Source: Paulownia fortunei
Taxonomy: Eukaryota > Streptophyta > Magnoliopsida > Lamiales > Paulowniaceae
Direction of reading: 5' to 3'
Assembly (NCBI GenBank): GCA_019321725.1
Contig: CM033106.1
Location: 22,008,965-22,072,964 of the forward strand
Length of the DNA: 64,000 bases
Part shown: one piece after another, positions 33,401 to 45,411 of the stretch
Layout of the letters: every line of letters begins with the position of its first letter
Numbering within the stretch: the stretch's first letter is position 1
Translations under genes and position numbers: made by a program
Notes under the pieces: generated by a model
Database searches by the model: none
What the model saw: only the letters and a program-made list of their open reading frames with translations
Told to the model about the DNA's origin: nothing

Positions 33401-36400
33401 AACCAAAATGATGCTTACTATAGAAGCATAAGTCAGCTTCTCAGGTTCTCCAATAGGCTCCTCCACGGAAAGCTGAGGTTCTTGCACAGTAGTTACTGTA
33501 CTTTGAAGCAAGGGACTTGAATCTTCAAAAGGAGATTCCTCTTCTAGCCTGTCAGCCTCAGGCTTCAGCTCAGGCTCTGGCTCAGGCTCAGGATCCTGCT
33601 GCAGATGCTCTTGGTAGTTGTACTCCTGAACTGACTCATCTCCTTCAATGCGAACAGAGTTACCATATTCCCCAGCCTCCTCCTCCAATGCATAGTCAGA
33701 TACTGTTGTAGAACAAACTGTTTTAGCCTGATGATAACACATAGGTAAAAGACAATTTGCCATGTTTTAACTCCTTCAAAAACTATTACAGCAGCATGAA
33801 CCAATAATCTCAACAGACCAGACATCTGAGCTTGAAAAAGATCTAGAGTTCAAAAAAAGCAAAGACTATATAACTCATATTACAGAGTTTCACGCCTAAT
33901 TTAGACCTTCGTGATCATTAAGTCCAAAATTTTCCATATATAATCTACGGCATGAACCAAACGTCTCACATGAACATCTGAGATAGATATAACATATAGT
34001 TTTGAAAAAATAGAAGACTTAGATATCATACAATAAAATTTCACACCTAGTTTAGCCAGATAACTTCGAGATCTGTTGAAATCATTACTTTACTTCTATA
34101 TACTTGCTGTAAGTCAAATTTGGTGGAAACATGTATCTGTGTCTGTGTTCAAATTTCTGATAATTGATTACAGAATTTCAGACCTACTTTAGCCCAAGAA
34201 CAGGCAATCTTAAATCCAAGAATTTGCATTCATAAATTTGTTGCAAAGTTAATTGGTGGATGGATGTAATTGTGTTTTGGTGTGAACATGTAATAATTGT
34301 TGATAACAAATTTGATAAATACTGATCTAGATGACATCATATTGGATATGCCTTGAAATTTCAGTCCACACAGTTACTTCAAAAAAAGTAAATGAAGAAC
34401 ACAAAAGAGTCTCTTGCATGAGCCCCTTACTGATGAGGATTATGTTGAGCTCTACACAAAAAGCATTGAGTATTCAAAACACATGAAAAGATCATGAGAT
34501 CAGTCAACTATACCCGGTGGATCGGGAAGATGAGTAGAAATAATCGGCTGATAATCAACATTCTGTTCCTGTGCTGCTACTGGAGCTGAAGCTTGGTGCG
34601 CCACCTCATCATCAGCAAAATGAAACATATCATTTAGAACAAAATAGCCTTTCTCTTGTGGAGCAAGGAAGAAGGTCTGCACAAATTTCCTCCAACCATT
34701 GAAATCTCTAGACTTGACAGAGCCAGAAACAACTACAAGAACACCTCCACTCCATGATTCAAGGGAATTTATTGTCTTGATCTCAATTCCAGTGAAATTT
34801 AGTGACATGAGTAGTTGATGAATTTTCTGCAGTAAAAAAACATACATGTGAGCACTAAATCAATTAGAAACTTGATTTTATGCATTTGATCATCTCATAT
34901 AATCCAGAAATCCAGCATACAATTTTCAGTGCAGAACCATATAAAAGCCAGATAGCAGTGTTCAGATATGAGCACTGAAGACAATGGCAATTTGCAAAAA
35001 AAATGTCTGCCACTTTGGAAGCCATTTGCCAAAAAGAGGAAAAGGAAAATCTTCACTTGCTTTGCACAGAGTACTACTCATTACTACATAGTGGTTAAGC
35101 AGAAAGATCCTTCTCCTTGTATCTGTTTTTCTGATGTATCTAAAAATAAAAATTTCTCTAATCCATTAAACGAGATCCAGGTCATCAAAAACTAGAAAAG
35201 TGTAGATTGCTAAGGAGATTCTTTAGATTACATCAATACTAAATTTTACAATTCGTGACTGCCACAATTGGAATTTTCTAGCAATGTCATATCCTTGTAA
35301 TGGCTTTCAACATGGATTAAGATTAAGCTTCCACGTTATGATCTTTGCTTCATGTAAGTCAAGGAGAAGGAAGCAACACTGAAAGAATATTAAGGATCCG
35401 TATTTTCAACTTTCCAAATCACTCATGCAGAAAATTCCCAAAAAGATCATTCCAATTTGAAATTGGCTAGGGATTTAAAGATTTCTGATATTTTTTTCTT
35501 TCGGCATCACATCACTCTTATGATAATAAAGTGGAAAACGGTTTTTCTTTAATTTTAATGCTTGACCTTTTACTCCTTAAACAAAGAAGGTATAGATAAA
35601 GAGATAGCTCAAAACGTGCAATGATGGTAGAGAGGAAACTGCCATAAATAACAGAAGCACAGTCCAGTAAACTAGGATTCTCTAACAACTCATAGTTAAA
35701 TTTGCAAAACACTTATTTAAGATTCCCAGTTTCAGACATTCTGCCCTTCTCTTTATGCTTGCGAGTGAAGGCATTTAGGAGCCTTTTAGTTATCAACAGT
35801 CGACACGAACAAACAATCATTAAGCAGCTTCATAAACTCCTACATAACTAAGTAGCAACTTTGTAATACACACGATTCCCCCCTTTAAAAATTCTGGCAT
35901 TTTAGCATGAGATCATTATTTTCTTAATAACAAAATCTCTTACACATTTACATTTAAGCGAGCTATCATCCTGAAAATTCAACAAAATAAAGTTGTAGTG
36001 AGAATATAGTCCACTTCTTAAGAGTATTCATCATCAATATCCAAACATCAAATCATATTCATATGAATCAAAATAAAAACCAGGCACCATATTGATTCAA
36101 GGGCTTGTACTTCATAAGAAACCTGATGGAACAAAACATTGTGTCACCTAACTTTGCTCCTGCATACCTGATAAACAAGGCAAAGAATGTAGATAATGGA
36201 GGGAGACTTTTTATTTTTTTAATTACCAAACACAATTTCGATGGTTAATGGTTTGACAACAGCTAACTTATGTAGTCCTTAGTCCTTACAACACTTGATA
36301 AATATTACAGCCAACTATACTTTGTAGGTATGGTAAATCAAAACCAGATTAGGCTATGCACAGTAGACAACAAACACATCACAAACTTATCAAAATCATC

Positions 36401-36790
36401 ACCTTATTTCTAATCTCTAGAACTCAAGATTTATCACATAATCCCATCTCAAGTCATAAACCAAAATCCAAAAGCAATAATTTTGTTTTAGAATCAAAGG
36501 GAAAAAATGCCATTACAGCCATATCGGACGCAGAATGGCTGATTTCTCCATCAACTCTAATCATAGAGCTTGAATCATTGTAAAACTGATGCACATAATC
36601 CCTCTGCTGTTGGAACACCTGATAATATTGCTGAACGAAATACGAACCAACCTAATAACCGCAAAACCACAATTAATTTATAAACGAAGAAGGGAAGAAA
36701 AAAAAAAAGAGCTTATGCATTTGCAGAAACATGCAAAATCACGGAAATTACCTGAGGTGCGGTGACCTGAGGTGCGTACTGATTCGCCAT
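29823..36790 (-). CDS. G3BP: G3BP-like protein: NTF2 domain plus RRM plus RGG tail (9 exons)
   Basis: Coding exons in order: 36752-36790, 36517-36651, 34514-34826, 33419-33702, 32614-32785, 31060-31181, 30911-30976, 30351-30429 and 29823-29938. All phases agree, giving 441 aa. Residues about 14-133 form an NTF2-like domain (VGSYFVQQYYQVFQQQ, FFLAPQEKGYFVLNDMFHF). An acidic Glu/Pro linker includes PEPEPEPELKPEAD. An RRM follows at about 319-391 with RNP2 VYVRNL and RNP1 VCYAFVEF, then an RGG-rich tail (GGRGRGGRGGRTSGRG). This architecture is that of Ras-GAP SH3-binding proteins; plant members (At5g43960 type) bind RNA and enter stress granules. The ATG at 36790 gives MANQYAPQ, typical of the family. 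Exon 4 could also start at 33717, in frame. The last acceptor (29939-29940) lies after a weak pyrimidine tract. Confidence 0.92.
31500..31960. other. GC-rich, proline-coding block inside G3BP-like intron
   Basis: This lies within the intron between exons 5 and 6. It is much more GC-rich than its surroundings, with long C/G runs (31850-31870). On the minus strand overlapping frames read MKNCPKSVAQPLSAI and a Pro/His-rich stretch (HHYHHDHPPTQPHTPTPQPP). No splice frame links it to the gene. It may be a captured fragment of another gene or a decayed insertion. Origin unknown. Confidence 0.35.
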
Positions 36791-37040
36791 TCTCCGCCCT
36801 ATCAATCTGTCGACAAACAGATATTGCACCCTAGATCAAGAGCTCTTATCCAAAAACAGAGAATTTCTCTTTTAAGTTTTCGAATAATAAAACAAATTTA
36901 TTGCGCACTGAAGTTACAGTGAATTACTGTTTATCTAAATTATTATTCTTCAACAGGAGAAAGAAAATAAATCAAAGAGAGAAACTTCACTGAGTGTTGA
37001 GAGAGACCAAGACAGAGAGAGTGGCTTATAAAAGTGGGGA
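36791..37040 (-). promoter_or_regulatory. promoter and 5' leader of the G3BP-like gene
   Basis: A TATA box is present on the minus strand at 37025-37033 (TTTTATAAG). About 30 bases downstream begins a pyrimidine-rich leader (CTCTCTCTGTCTTGGTCTCT), common in plant 5' UTRs, that runs to the ATG at 36790. A 5' UTR intron is possible but no donor could be settled. Confidence 0.55.
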
Positions 37041-38007
37041 GAAGAAATTGATTTTATTTTTTTTCCTTTTTCTATATTTCCTTTATTTCGGCGTTATGTT
37101 GCCCTTGTAATGGCGGTTTTGATGACGACAGGATCTTGACCCCGTAGACAGATTTTGTTTCAACGTCTTCGATTATTTCATTGATTTGTACTGTCGGGAC
37201 GAGTATATATCGGGGTAAATTTTCTGACACGAATTTAGGTAATTAGGTAACTTTGGGTGGTAAATTTTATGGATTTTTATCTGACAAAATAAAATCAAGA
37301 TCCAAGTTTAAGAATTTCATGTCAATATACAAAGTTAAAAATGTTTCGGCTAAATCTATAAAGGTTTAAGGTTCCAATCCATGAAGGTCTTATATCAGCA
37401 TCATAAATACAGTTAATTTTTATTATTAAAAATATAGGATTAGTTATGCATTTAGTTGTTTTCAAGTTCTCCACCTTTTATTAAATTACTTTAAAACTGA
37501 ATTGAGTGTTGGAGCGAATATCTTCTTTCAAACATAACATGTTCAATTTGGAGAAAAAATCTATTGTACCTTATATAAACTGCAGTTATTACCCCACAAG
37601 TTACTCCAAACCTATTAAGGGAAACATTGTTAATGGTATTTTTTTGCTTTTGTCAGGATAAATTTGGTCATGAACTAGTAGTTTATGGTGGCCCTCTTCA
37701 TTATTTTCTTCCTCTTTGGATAAATTGCAAAAAATAAAAACAAATTAGAAAAAATGAAAAGAAAAAGCAAATTAACGTCATTTCTAGAAATATCAATAAT
37801 TGTGAAATGCAATAATTTATAATCCGATTAAGTGCGTGTTATGAATAGTGCCCGACTTCATCCATATGGTGACATATATTATGTGTCAGTTTTCATTTGT
37901 TTTATCTATTCCAATCCAACTACTCCACTATGGTCAATTCAAAAATTTGCACCTAAAAATTTTCCTCCCAACCACTAAGTCTATGTTTAATTATATTTTG
38001 GGATGGT
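37041..38007. other. AT-rich intergenic sequence
   Basis: This is upstream sequence of the G3BP-like gene and the left flank of the hAT element. No coding frame, repeat homology or RNA gene was recognised. Confidence 0.55.
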
Positions 38008-38015
38008 GTTTTAGG

Positions 38016-39174
38016 TAGGGATGACAATGAGGCAGATTCAAATTCAGACTCGTAATTAATCTGTTCATTCGGAGCGGGTAACAAGTCCGGCCAGACCCGC
38101 ACCGAACCTATCTCGTTATATTTAATATTATTTTTTTAAAAAAATATTTTTTTTTATATTATTATTACTTATCTGTTTAGCCTAGGATTTGATACTTTAA
38201 GTCATTTGACTGAAATTAAGGCAATAGCTGCAGCGTTTTCCTTTTCTTCTCTTCATTCACCATTTGTCGCCTCCACACCAGCGGCCGTCTACCGTAGTTA
38301 ATCGGACCAGCCGTGACAAGTTCATTTTAGCCGGAGACAACAGGCCATGGCCAACACCGATATTCTATGAATTTCACTCTGGCCATTGACCAATTCGATG
38401 CCCCCCCTTCCCACCCCACCCCCGCACCGTCGACATTGCCCGATAAGATCTTTGTAGCAAAGAATAAAGAAAGATTTTATTTAGCCCATTTCTATAAAAG
38501 AAAACACAAAACAAATCTTACATGTTCTTGTTGTCATGAATCATCCACCATTTGAATATCAGAACGATTGTATACTAGAAATGGGTGTAATTGTAATGTA
38601 GTTATTGTCTAAACATAAAATTTAAATCCAAAATAAAAAAAATATCCAGAAATTAGTTGATTTAATTTTAATATAGATAATTATATGCATTTAGGATCTG
38701 TATTCAACTAGTGATTAGACTAGTTAATGTTTGTTTTTATCAAAACTACTTATATTGAATGATAACCTCAAGTTCACTTTGATATAGATAGAGACCTAAA
38801 TAGGTGTATTGACTGCTGCAAAATTATATTGAATATTGTAACTCAAGATAACTGGATTGACTACTGCAAAATTATTAACGGGTAGTATATTGACTGCTGC
38901 AAATTTTTGGTCTCTTTCTTTTTCTTTCAAAAATATTATTAACAGGTTTGGTATAAAAGCTTAAAAACAATTGGCAGTTTAATATTGTTTAGTTAGTGTA
39001 ACAATACAACACAATGTGGCCAGCTTGAACTATTTGAGTTGGAGGGTCCGACAGGTTAGACCCCTCAGGTCTCAGGTCAGGGGCAAGGCGAGTCTCGTAT
39101 CTTATTTTTTCTTGGTGGGGGTGGGTTTCGGATTTAATCAGACCTATCTCAAACCCGTCTCATTGTCATTCCTA
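38016..39174. mobile_element. non-autonomous hAT-type DNA transposon
   Basis: The element starts TAGGGATGACAATGAGGC and ends in the inverted copy GTCTCATTGTCATTCCTA. It is bounded on both sides by the same 8 bases, gttttagg (38008-38015 and 39175-39182). An 8-bp duplication with TAGGG-type ends fits the hAT superfamily. The 1,159-bp element has no transposase frame, so it depends on a helper. A GC-richer stretch at 38230-38460 may be captured host sequence; its short open frame (38367-38555) has no recognised domain. Confidence 0.92.
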
Positions 39175-39182
39175 GTTTTAGG

Positions 39183-40639
39183 GAACATGTTTTAGAGAAA
39201 TGAATAGAGAATGAAAGTAATGTTCATTTTGTGTTTTTGAAAATGATAGTTTTTATTGTAGCAGTCATGTTTTATTGGGTAAATATGATGTAAATATTGA
39301 ATGGCATATGTTGATATTGATGTAATGATTGAATGATATATACATTTATAAATATATAATTGTATATGTTTAAAAACAACATATGATTATAACTATATAA
39401 TTGTATATGTTTAAAAACAACATATGATTAAATAAAAGATGTATACATATGTGTCTTTAAATATATATGTATATATATGTAAATAAATCTTGTATTATTA
39501 AATAATAGTTTGACCTTGGTAAATATTATATATAGTTATTATTAAACCAATATATAATGCATCTAATAAAATAACACTACCAATTAATTTTGAATTAATT
39601 ATGTAAATTTGTTTTTAATGAAATATTAATTAATTCTAAATATCATAATATAACATTATCATTTCAGTAACAATACCAATTAATTCCGTGAATATTAATT
39701 TTAACAAAATTTAATTAAATATAAATATCATAGCAATATTTGAAATTAATAATATTGATCTTTTGAACTAAAATTCTTCAATATCATTAGGCTATGTGGA
39801 CTAACTCCTAAATGTGTATGCAGTTCGAACATCATCCTCACACCTCCCCTAAGTCGAACCCCTACTGTCACTAAACCCATGTGCAGGGCCTATTGCCTAT
39901 GTGTCTTTCTCATCACTTTCAATTAGTGTCAGGGCTGAGGAATATGTCATAGAACCCGTCGCCACATTTTTAGAAAACATCATTGTGCAATACTCATAAT
40001 GTGGCAGTCCACACTCAATAGTAGAACCATTATGTTGGTGTTCCTTCGTATTTTGTAAATATAATTTAATTAGTTTATAAGTTCATATATGATTGTATTG
40101 TTATTAAAATGAAAACAAAGTCGAATTTATCTTATAAATTAATTTTTTTATGATGACTGAATTTTTTTACCACAATCAGTACTGCGATACATTTTGGTTC
40201 CCAGTTATTGTCGCACAATCAGGATCCCGTTCATATCCTATTTCAGTTGTCAATAGGCGATGAAATAATCGGCATGCATGTCTTATTCTACAATACTTAG
40301 TCTTGCGTTGTTGTTTGGTGTAGTCAAACTTACCATCAAGCGCTCAGATTAATCTATCAATAATAACACCTCAAATATATTTAAAAAAAGTGGTGGACAA
40401 CAACTACCCTGGAGGAACTTCTCATAGAAAAGATCTATTCATTTTGCAAGGGCCTCATAGTATTTTTAGATTTTGACTTATTTCCCTTGGTACCCCCTAA
40501 GCATCTAAAATAGATATATTAGCTTATAAAACAGATATGAATGCATATTGGTTATGTGATGTGATGTTTAATTACCATATTTGACAGATGCATTAAATTA
40601 AATAATATATATATATTATATAATGAGTACTACTCCCTT
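39183..40639. other. AT-rich intergenic sequence with a short tandem duplication
   Basis: No gene was found. At 39361-39430 the word tgtatatgtttaaaaacaac occurs twice, 41 bases apart. The segment 39780-40020 is slightly richer in GC but shows no coding structure. Confidence 0.55.
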
Positions 40640-42240
40640 ATATTTTATTTAAATCTAAAGTTGAGAAATTCCATTCTATCTAAGTAAAGAAATCCTCTAA
40701 TCTCTCTAGGATAGTTAGAACTATTCCAAAAAGAAGAAGATTTATGCTCACAAGCATAATTAGCTAGGAAATCTGCAACTTGATTGCCTTCCCTGAATAT
40801 ATGAGATATCTTGAGATTCATTTTTCCTTTCAAGAATTGAAACTTAGCAAGTAACTATTGTTGTTGCCATTCGTCTACAACTTGTTTTTGAAGCATAGGA
40901 ATTAGATAGGCCGCATCAATTTTGATCTAGACTTGAGTCAATCCGCGCTTGAAACAATGTTGGAGCCCCTCAACAACCACAAACAATTCAGCAAACACAT
41001 TCATGTTGTCGCCCAAATATGAAGCATAAGCTAGAACTAGAGCACCATGTGAATCCCTTATGATACCTCCCATTGCTGAAGCTTCTGGATTCCCTCTGCT
41101 TGAACCATAAAAAATAAGCTTATGCCAATTATCTAGAGGTCTTTTCCATAGGACTAAAAAATATTTTCCACCTTTCTTTTGTATCCAATAAATCCCCAAA
41201 ATTTAGCAATTATTGAATCGCCATTCCAAAAATTAGGCCAAGCAAATTCATTTTCTCACAATATTGTAGATGCTGAAGTATCTGGATGATTATAGTTTGA
41301 GATCGAAACTTTATGCCCCGATGTTTGGCATCATTTCGAGATCACCATATGAACCATAAAATCAGCAAAAGGAGGGTCTTCCTTACATGTCTGTAGTCAC
41401 CCAAATTTTTGGAATTACACCACACATGAATGTAGTTAACTATGGCATCTGTATTTGGCAGGCAACAAAATGTGAAAAGCTAAATAGAAATATCTCCAAA
41501 TTGACAAAGCCTGAGGTCCGTGTAAGAATAAATATGCCACGTATTCTTCAAACACATGGCAGCAAAGACAAATACATGGAAACTCAAAGCCTTTATCCCG
41601 TAATCATTCATCGATAGGTATCCAATCTTGAGATAAGCTCCAAAGAAAAACTGAAGAAGTTGGGGTTAGGATATAATTTCAAAAAAACTTGTAGATTTGC
41701 TGCTTAGGACGATTCTGTTGTATCGAACTCCAAACATATTTTATTGAAAAAAATTCAATAGAAGCAAGCTTCCAAATAGGTATATGTAGTGAGTTTGAGC
41801 CAATAGGGAAGTTGATAATCTCATCAACAATAGGTGCAGGTAAAGATTCCAAAAGCATTAATTCATTCCATCATTCTATTGTCCAAAATCTTGAAATTAA
41901 AGTCTGAGCTGAAGCAATACCAAACGCAAATTACTTCAAAGGTCCCAACACATGCCAATTATCAAACCAAAAAGTAAGACGTCCTACACTAACACGCCAG
42001 AAAAGATGTTGTTCGGCAGCAACTCGGTGCAAGCAAAGTCAAATCCCAACTAAAGAATGATGCACCGTGCATCTTGCAACGGATGGATTACGCATAAAAG
42101 AAGCCCAAAGCGAATTATCAATTCTAAAATTCCACCAAAGCTTGTAAGAAAATGCTTCACAAACATCTTGTAAATGTCTCACTCCTAAACCCACCACATA
42201 CGCTACAACATTAAATTAAATATGCTGCTACATACATAGC
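40640..42240 (-). pseudogene. LINE (non-LTR retrotransposon) 3' remnant with RNase H
   Basis: Minus-strand pieces read, in order, a zinc-finger-type RT tail (CEAFSYKLWWNFRIDNSLWA near 42080-42180), then RNase H segments: WHKLIFYGSSRGNPEASAMG (41095-41155), LGDNMNVFAELFVVVEGLQ and FREGNQVADFLANYACEH (40730-40800). This RNase H with a zf-RVT segment is the known 3' end of plant L1-type LINEs. The first catalytic Asp (D-G-S-x-x-G) is replaced in YGSSRGN. Many stops occur. The 5' portion (endonuclease and RT) is absent. Confidence 0.82.
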
Positions 42241-43468
42241 CTAACTTAAGTAGTACAATGTCTTTTTTATTAAAACATTGGAATATGTATAAATTTTGTA
42301 AAGAAAAATACACAATTTTATTCATTTTAACAATGTCTCTTTGCCACATCTAGTACATTTTAAACTATTTATTACAACTATTGGCACTATCTATATACAA
42401 TATGTATGAAACTAAATCTATACAATGAATGTAATTTGTTTTTCAACCAATCCTCCAAAACTCATGCATAGTTAGAATAACATATTCACAATCATCCACA
42501 CAAAGCATACCTAATAATGTTAAGTGATATGTGACATATTTGATTGTTGGTTAAATACATGACAGTTAATGTGTCATGAACTAAAGTAGACAACAATTTA
42601 TCAACTATTTATTATCACTCAATGAATGCCCGGTCATGTAAAAGCACTTGGAACGTTCAAATGCAATGAATGCCCTTAATAAAACTTACAATGCAACTAA
42701 TCAAAACAATAGACAAATATTCATCACTTTTAAACATAACAAGTGCCACATATAAATTATAGTTAACATAAAAGTAGGTAGATATACATCACAATTGCTA
42801 TGGAATCCATTTAAATAAATTGCAATCACCCAAAATTAAATAAAAATCACTTAAACATAATTCACTTAAAACACATATTACAATCCCCAATTAACATATT
42901 TCTTAGACAAAAACTTTAGATAGTGCAATCCCCCAAATTAAAAATAATTATTCTACATTTAATTTTTTAAAAATGAAAATGGAATTTTGAAATATGCCAA
43001 CAAATTTTTACATTAAATTTATTTAATGAAATGATTTGTATTAATTTGATATTATATCAAAAGAATTTTTTATTTCAATCCATACAGAATATTTTAATCT
43101 ATTAAAAGAAATCATGTCAATTAATAATTTACTTCCAATAATTTTCTTGAAATTCTATTTATTAATCCTAAATTATTTTGCAATAATTTTGCATTTTTTT
43201 AAATTAATTTTGCAACCTAAATTAATTCTGCAATTTTTGTTATGTGGCGACCTAATTTTTACTTTTACCAAAATAATGAAATTTTAGAAAAGAAATTATC
43301 TTTTTTAAAGAAAAGAAAATAATTGTATTTGTATCTAACGATCAAACTGAAAAGAAAATGAATTTTTCTTTTGAAAACTAATCAAAAGCACATGTTATCC
43401 ATATTTACATAAAACAAAAAAGCAAACCCATGTAAAAACCCACTGATTTTATCTGTAAAAACCCAGGG
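42241..43468. other. AT-rich intergenic sequence
   Basis: No coding frames and no recognisable repeat homology were found beyond runs of A/T-rich words. Confidence 0.55.
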
Positions 43469-43565
43469 TTTCAAATCTATAAAAGCATATGCCAAAATTT
43501 AGCAAAAAAAACCCATGTTTTCATATCTATAAAAACCTATTTCAAAATCTAGCAAAAAAATCCAT
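43469..43565. repeat. 50-bp imperfect tandem duplication
   Basis: Two units begin tttcaaatctataaaa (43469) and tttcatatctataaaa (43519), each followed by a caaaat-t/c-tagcaaaaaaa segment. The period is 50 bases. Confidence 0.7.
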
Positions 43566-44212
43566 GGAATTAATTCGGTAATGTATGTGGAAATTTTTAA
43601 ACGAGAACACCACAAACCTATAGTTGAAAAATAAAGGTACATACCTATGTTATATTGACAATCACTGATTACGCTAAGGACAATAGATACCCATACCACC
43701 CGTACCTTTATCTTCCATTTTTGAGTATGTAGAAAAGCGATCTCGTTACTTCCAACTAAAGATCCAAACTTTTTCATTGTGCTCGTGTGCAAAATGGAGA
43801 TAGGAGGTTTGTATTGGGTTGGGGAAGTCACGGTCTTTTCCATTACTACTTAATAAGTACTAGGTAAGCTAGGTTAAACATAAAAAACAAATACAAAAAG
43901 TAAAAACCACAATAATCAAGATTCAAAGATTAAACAGTAAAGAGAAATAAATTCAAACATCACATGTAGCTTTTTCTTTCAGAATTTTGCAGCAGATAAG
44001 CACTAAAAATAAAGATAATAGTATTGTGTGAAAGGTGTAGAGAAGAGAGAGAGAGAGATCAACTCTTACTTTCCCTCACTCCAATACCCATCGACCCTAT
44101 CATCCTTTCTTGCAAAGCCAACATAATTGAAACGCAATATCCATCCTCCATCACTACGGTGGATGTCGTCACTCTACCACACTTTCATTCTTTATGCATA
44201 AAAGCTCCATCA
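43566..44212. other. spacer with an unassigned minus-strand open frame
   Basis: A minus-strand frame of 114 codons (43499-43843, beginning MEKTVTSPTQYKPPISIL) resembles no family I know. A GA run lies at 44041-44059. No splice structure or promoter supports a gene. Confidence 0.35.
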
Positions 44213-44440
44213 CCTAACAAAACTCGCCTCCATCACCTAACAAAACTCACCTCCATTGCCGTCACCATGCCCTCCACCACCGCCTAACAAAACCTGTCTC
44301 CACCACTGTCACCACGCCCTCCACTTCTGCTTAACAAAACCCACCTCCATCGTCATTACTGTGTTCTCTACCACAGCCTAACAAAACCCACCTCCACTAC
44401 AGTCATTGTGCCCTCCATCACCATCTAATAAAACTTTCCT
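44213..44440. repeat. minisatellite with CTAACAAAAC units
   Basis: The core c-t-a-a-c-a-a-a-a-c recurs at about 44213, 44235, 44283, 44332, 44378 and 44427, mostly 46-49 bases apart. It is separated by related text of the form cacctccatcaccgtcacc. Spacing of 46, 48 and 49 does not preserve a reading frame, so it is probably not coding. Confidence 0.75.
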
Positions 44441-44966
44441 CACTGTTGTCACAAACCCAGAACCCGTATAGGAAAAGGAGAAACAAAAAGAAAAAAATAG
44501 TGGTTGGTTCATGTGGAGCGGAGGGTAGGTTTGACCATCATTGGAGATTTTTTGAGGCATTGAAAATTCATGTGCAGTCATCGGAGATTTATTGTTGTTA
44601 GGGTTGGGGTTTTTAGTTAGCTTGGGCAAATTTTGGGTTTGTCGTGGGTTAACCATTTTTGCTTACTTTGATTAAATTTATGGGTTAATTTTATGGGCAT
44701 ATAAATGGGTTAAATTTAAGAGTTAATTTAATGAGCTTACAAGTAAGTTAATTTGATGGGCTTATTTGTAGGTTATGGACTTTTTTATAAAAATATTAGA
44801 GTTTGGCTTAGTGTCTTGTTGGGGAATTTTTTATTTTTGTAAAGAGAAATGGTCTTGTGGGTTATGGGTTTTTCTGTTAGTGTAGGTTGATTGGGTTTTA
44901 TGGAATTTCTAAAGTAGACCTTTTGATAAAAGGATTTGGGCTAGAATTTCTAGCTTGGTGGTGGAC

Positions 44967-44969
44967 TAG

Positions 44970-45007
<38 letters not shown>

Positions 45008-45010
45008 CTA
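44967..45010. repeat. 44-bp perfect palindrome with TA core
   Basis: TAGCTGA and TCAGCTA flank an uninterrupted alternating AT core, making a perfect 44-base palindrome able to form a hairpin or cruciform. A further TA run follows at 45010-45025. Confidence 0.9.
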
Positions 45011-45099
45011 TATATATATATATATTCGAATGCATAAATATTATTATTTGTTAAGTTTATTTTTTATTCAATTTTGTAGGTTTAAAAATCTCACAAAGT

Positions 45100-45411
45100 T
45101 TGGGGTTTGGAAATAACCACAATGCTAGTAGATTACATTACAAAGAAAAAGGATGTAACCAATATCTTACAAAATTTAATATTAAAGTATTTGGTCCGTC
45201 TAATACAAATTTTCAAAAACTCCACTATTCTTGTAATGAATATAGGTTTACTTGTTGGTGTCATTCAACAAATAAAGTAGAATTTAGCGAAAGAGAAAAA
45301 AATATCGTTGATAGTGGTATCTCTGAAAATATGAAAAATAAAAACTCAACAAAACTTACAATTTATTACTTGTCTTTTTTTGTACTTATGATAATAATTA
45401 TAATGAAATAA
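45100..45411 (+). CDS. unassigned 103-codon open frame, doubtful
   Basis: The frame starts MGFGNNHNASRLHYKEKGC and ends in a hydrophobic stretch (LSFFVLMIIIIMK) that could span a membrane. The centre, with a Cys/Trp segment (FTCWCHSTNKVEFSEREKN), faintly recalls plant GRF-type zinc finger proteins that also end in a membrane segment. The Phe/Trp and Cys spacing of that family is not met, so this is probably a degenerate relative or chance. No promoter or splice evidence was seen. Confidence 0.2.
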   Translation: MGFGNNHNASRLHYKEKGCNQYLTKFNIKVFGPSNTNFQKLHYSCNEYRFTCWCHSTNKVEFSEREKNIVDSGISENMKNKNSTKLTIYYLSFFVLMIIIIMK

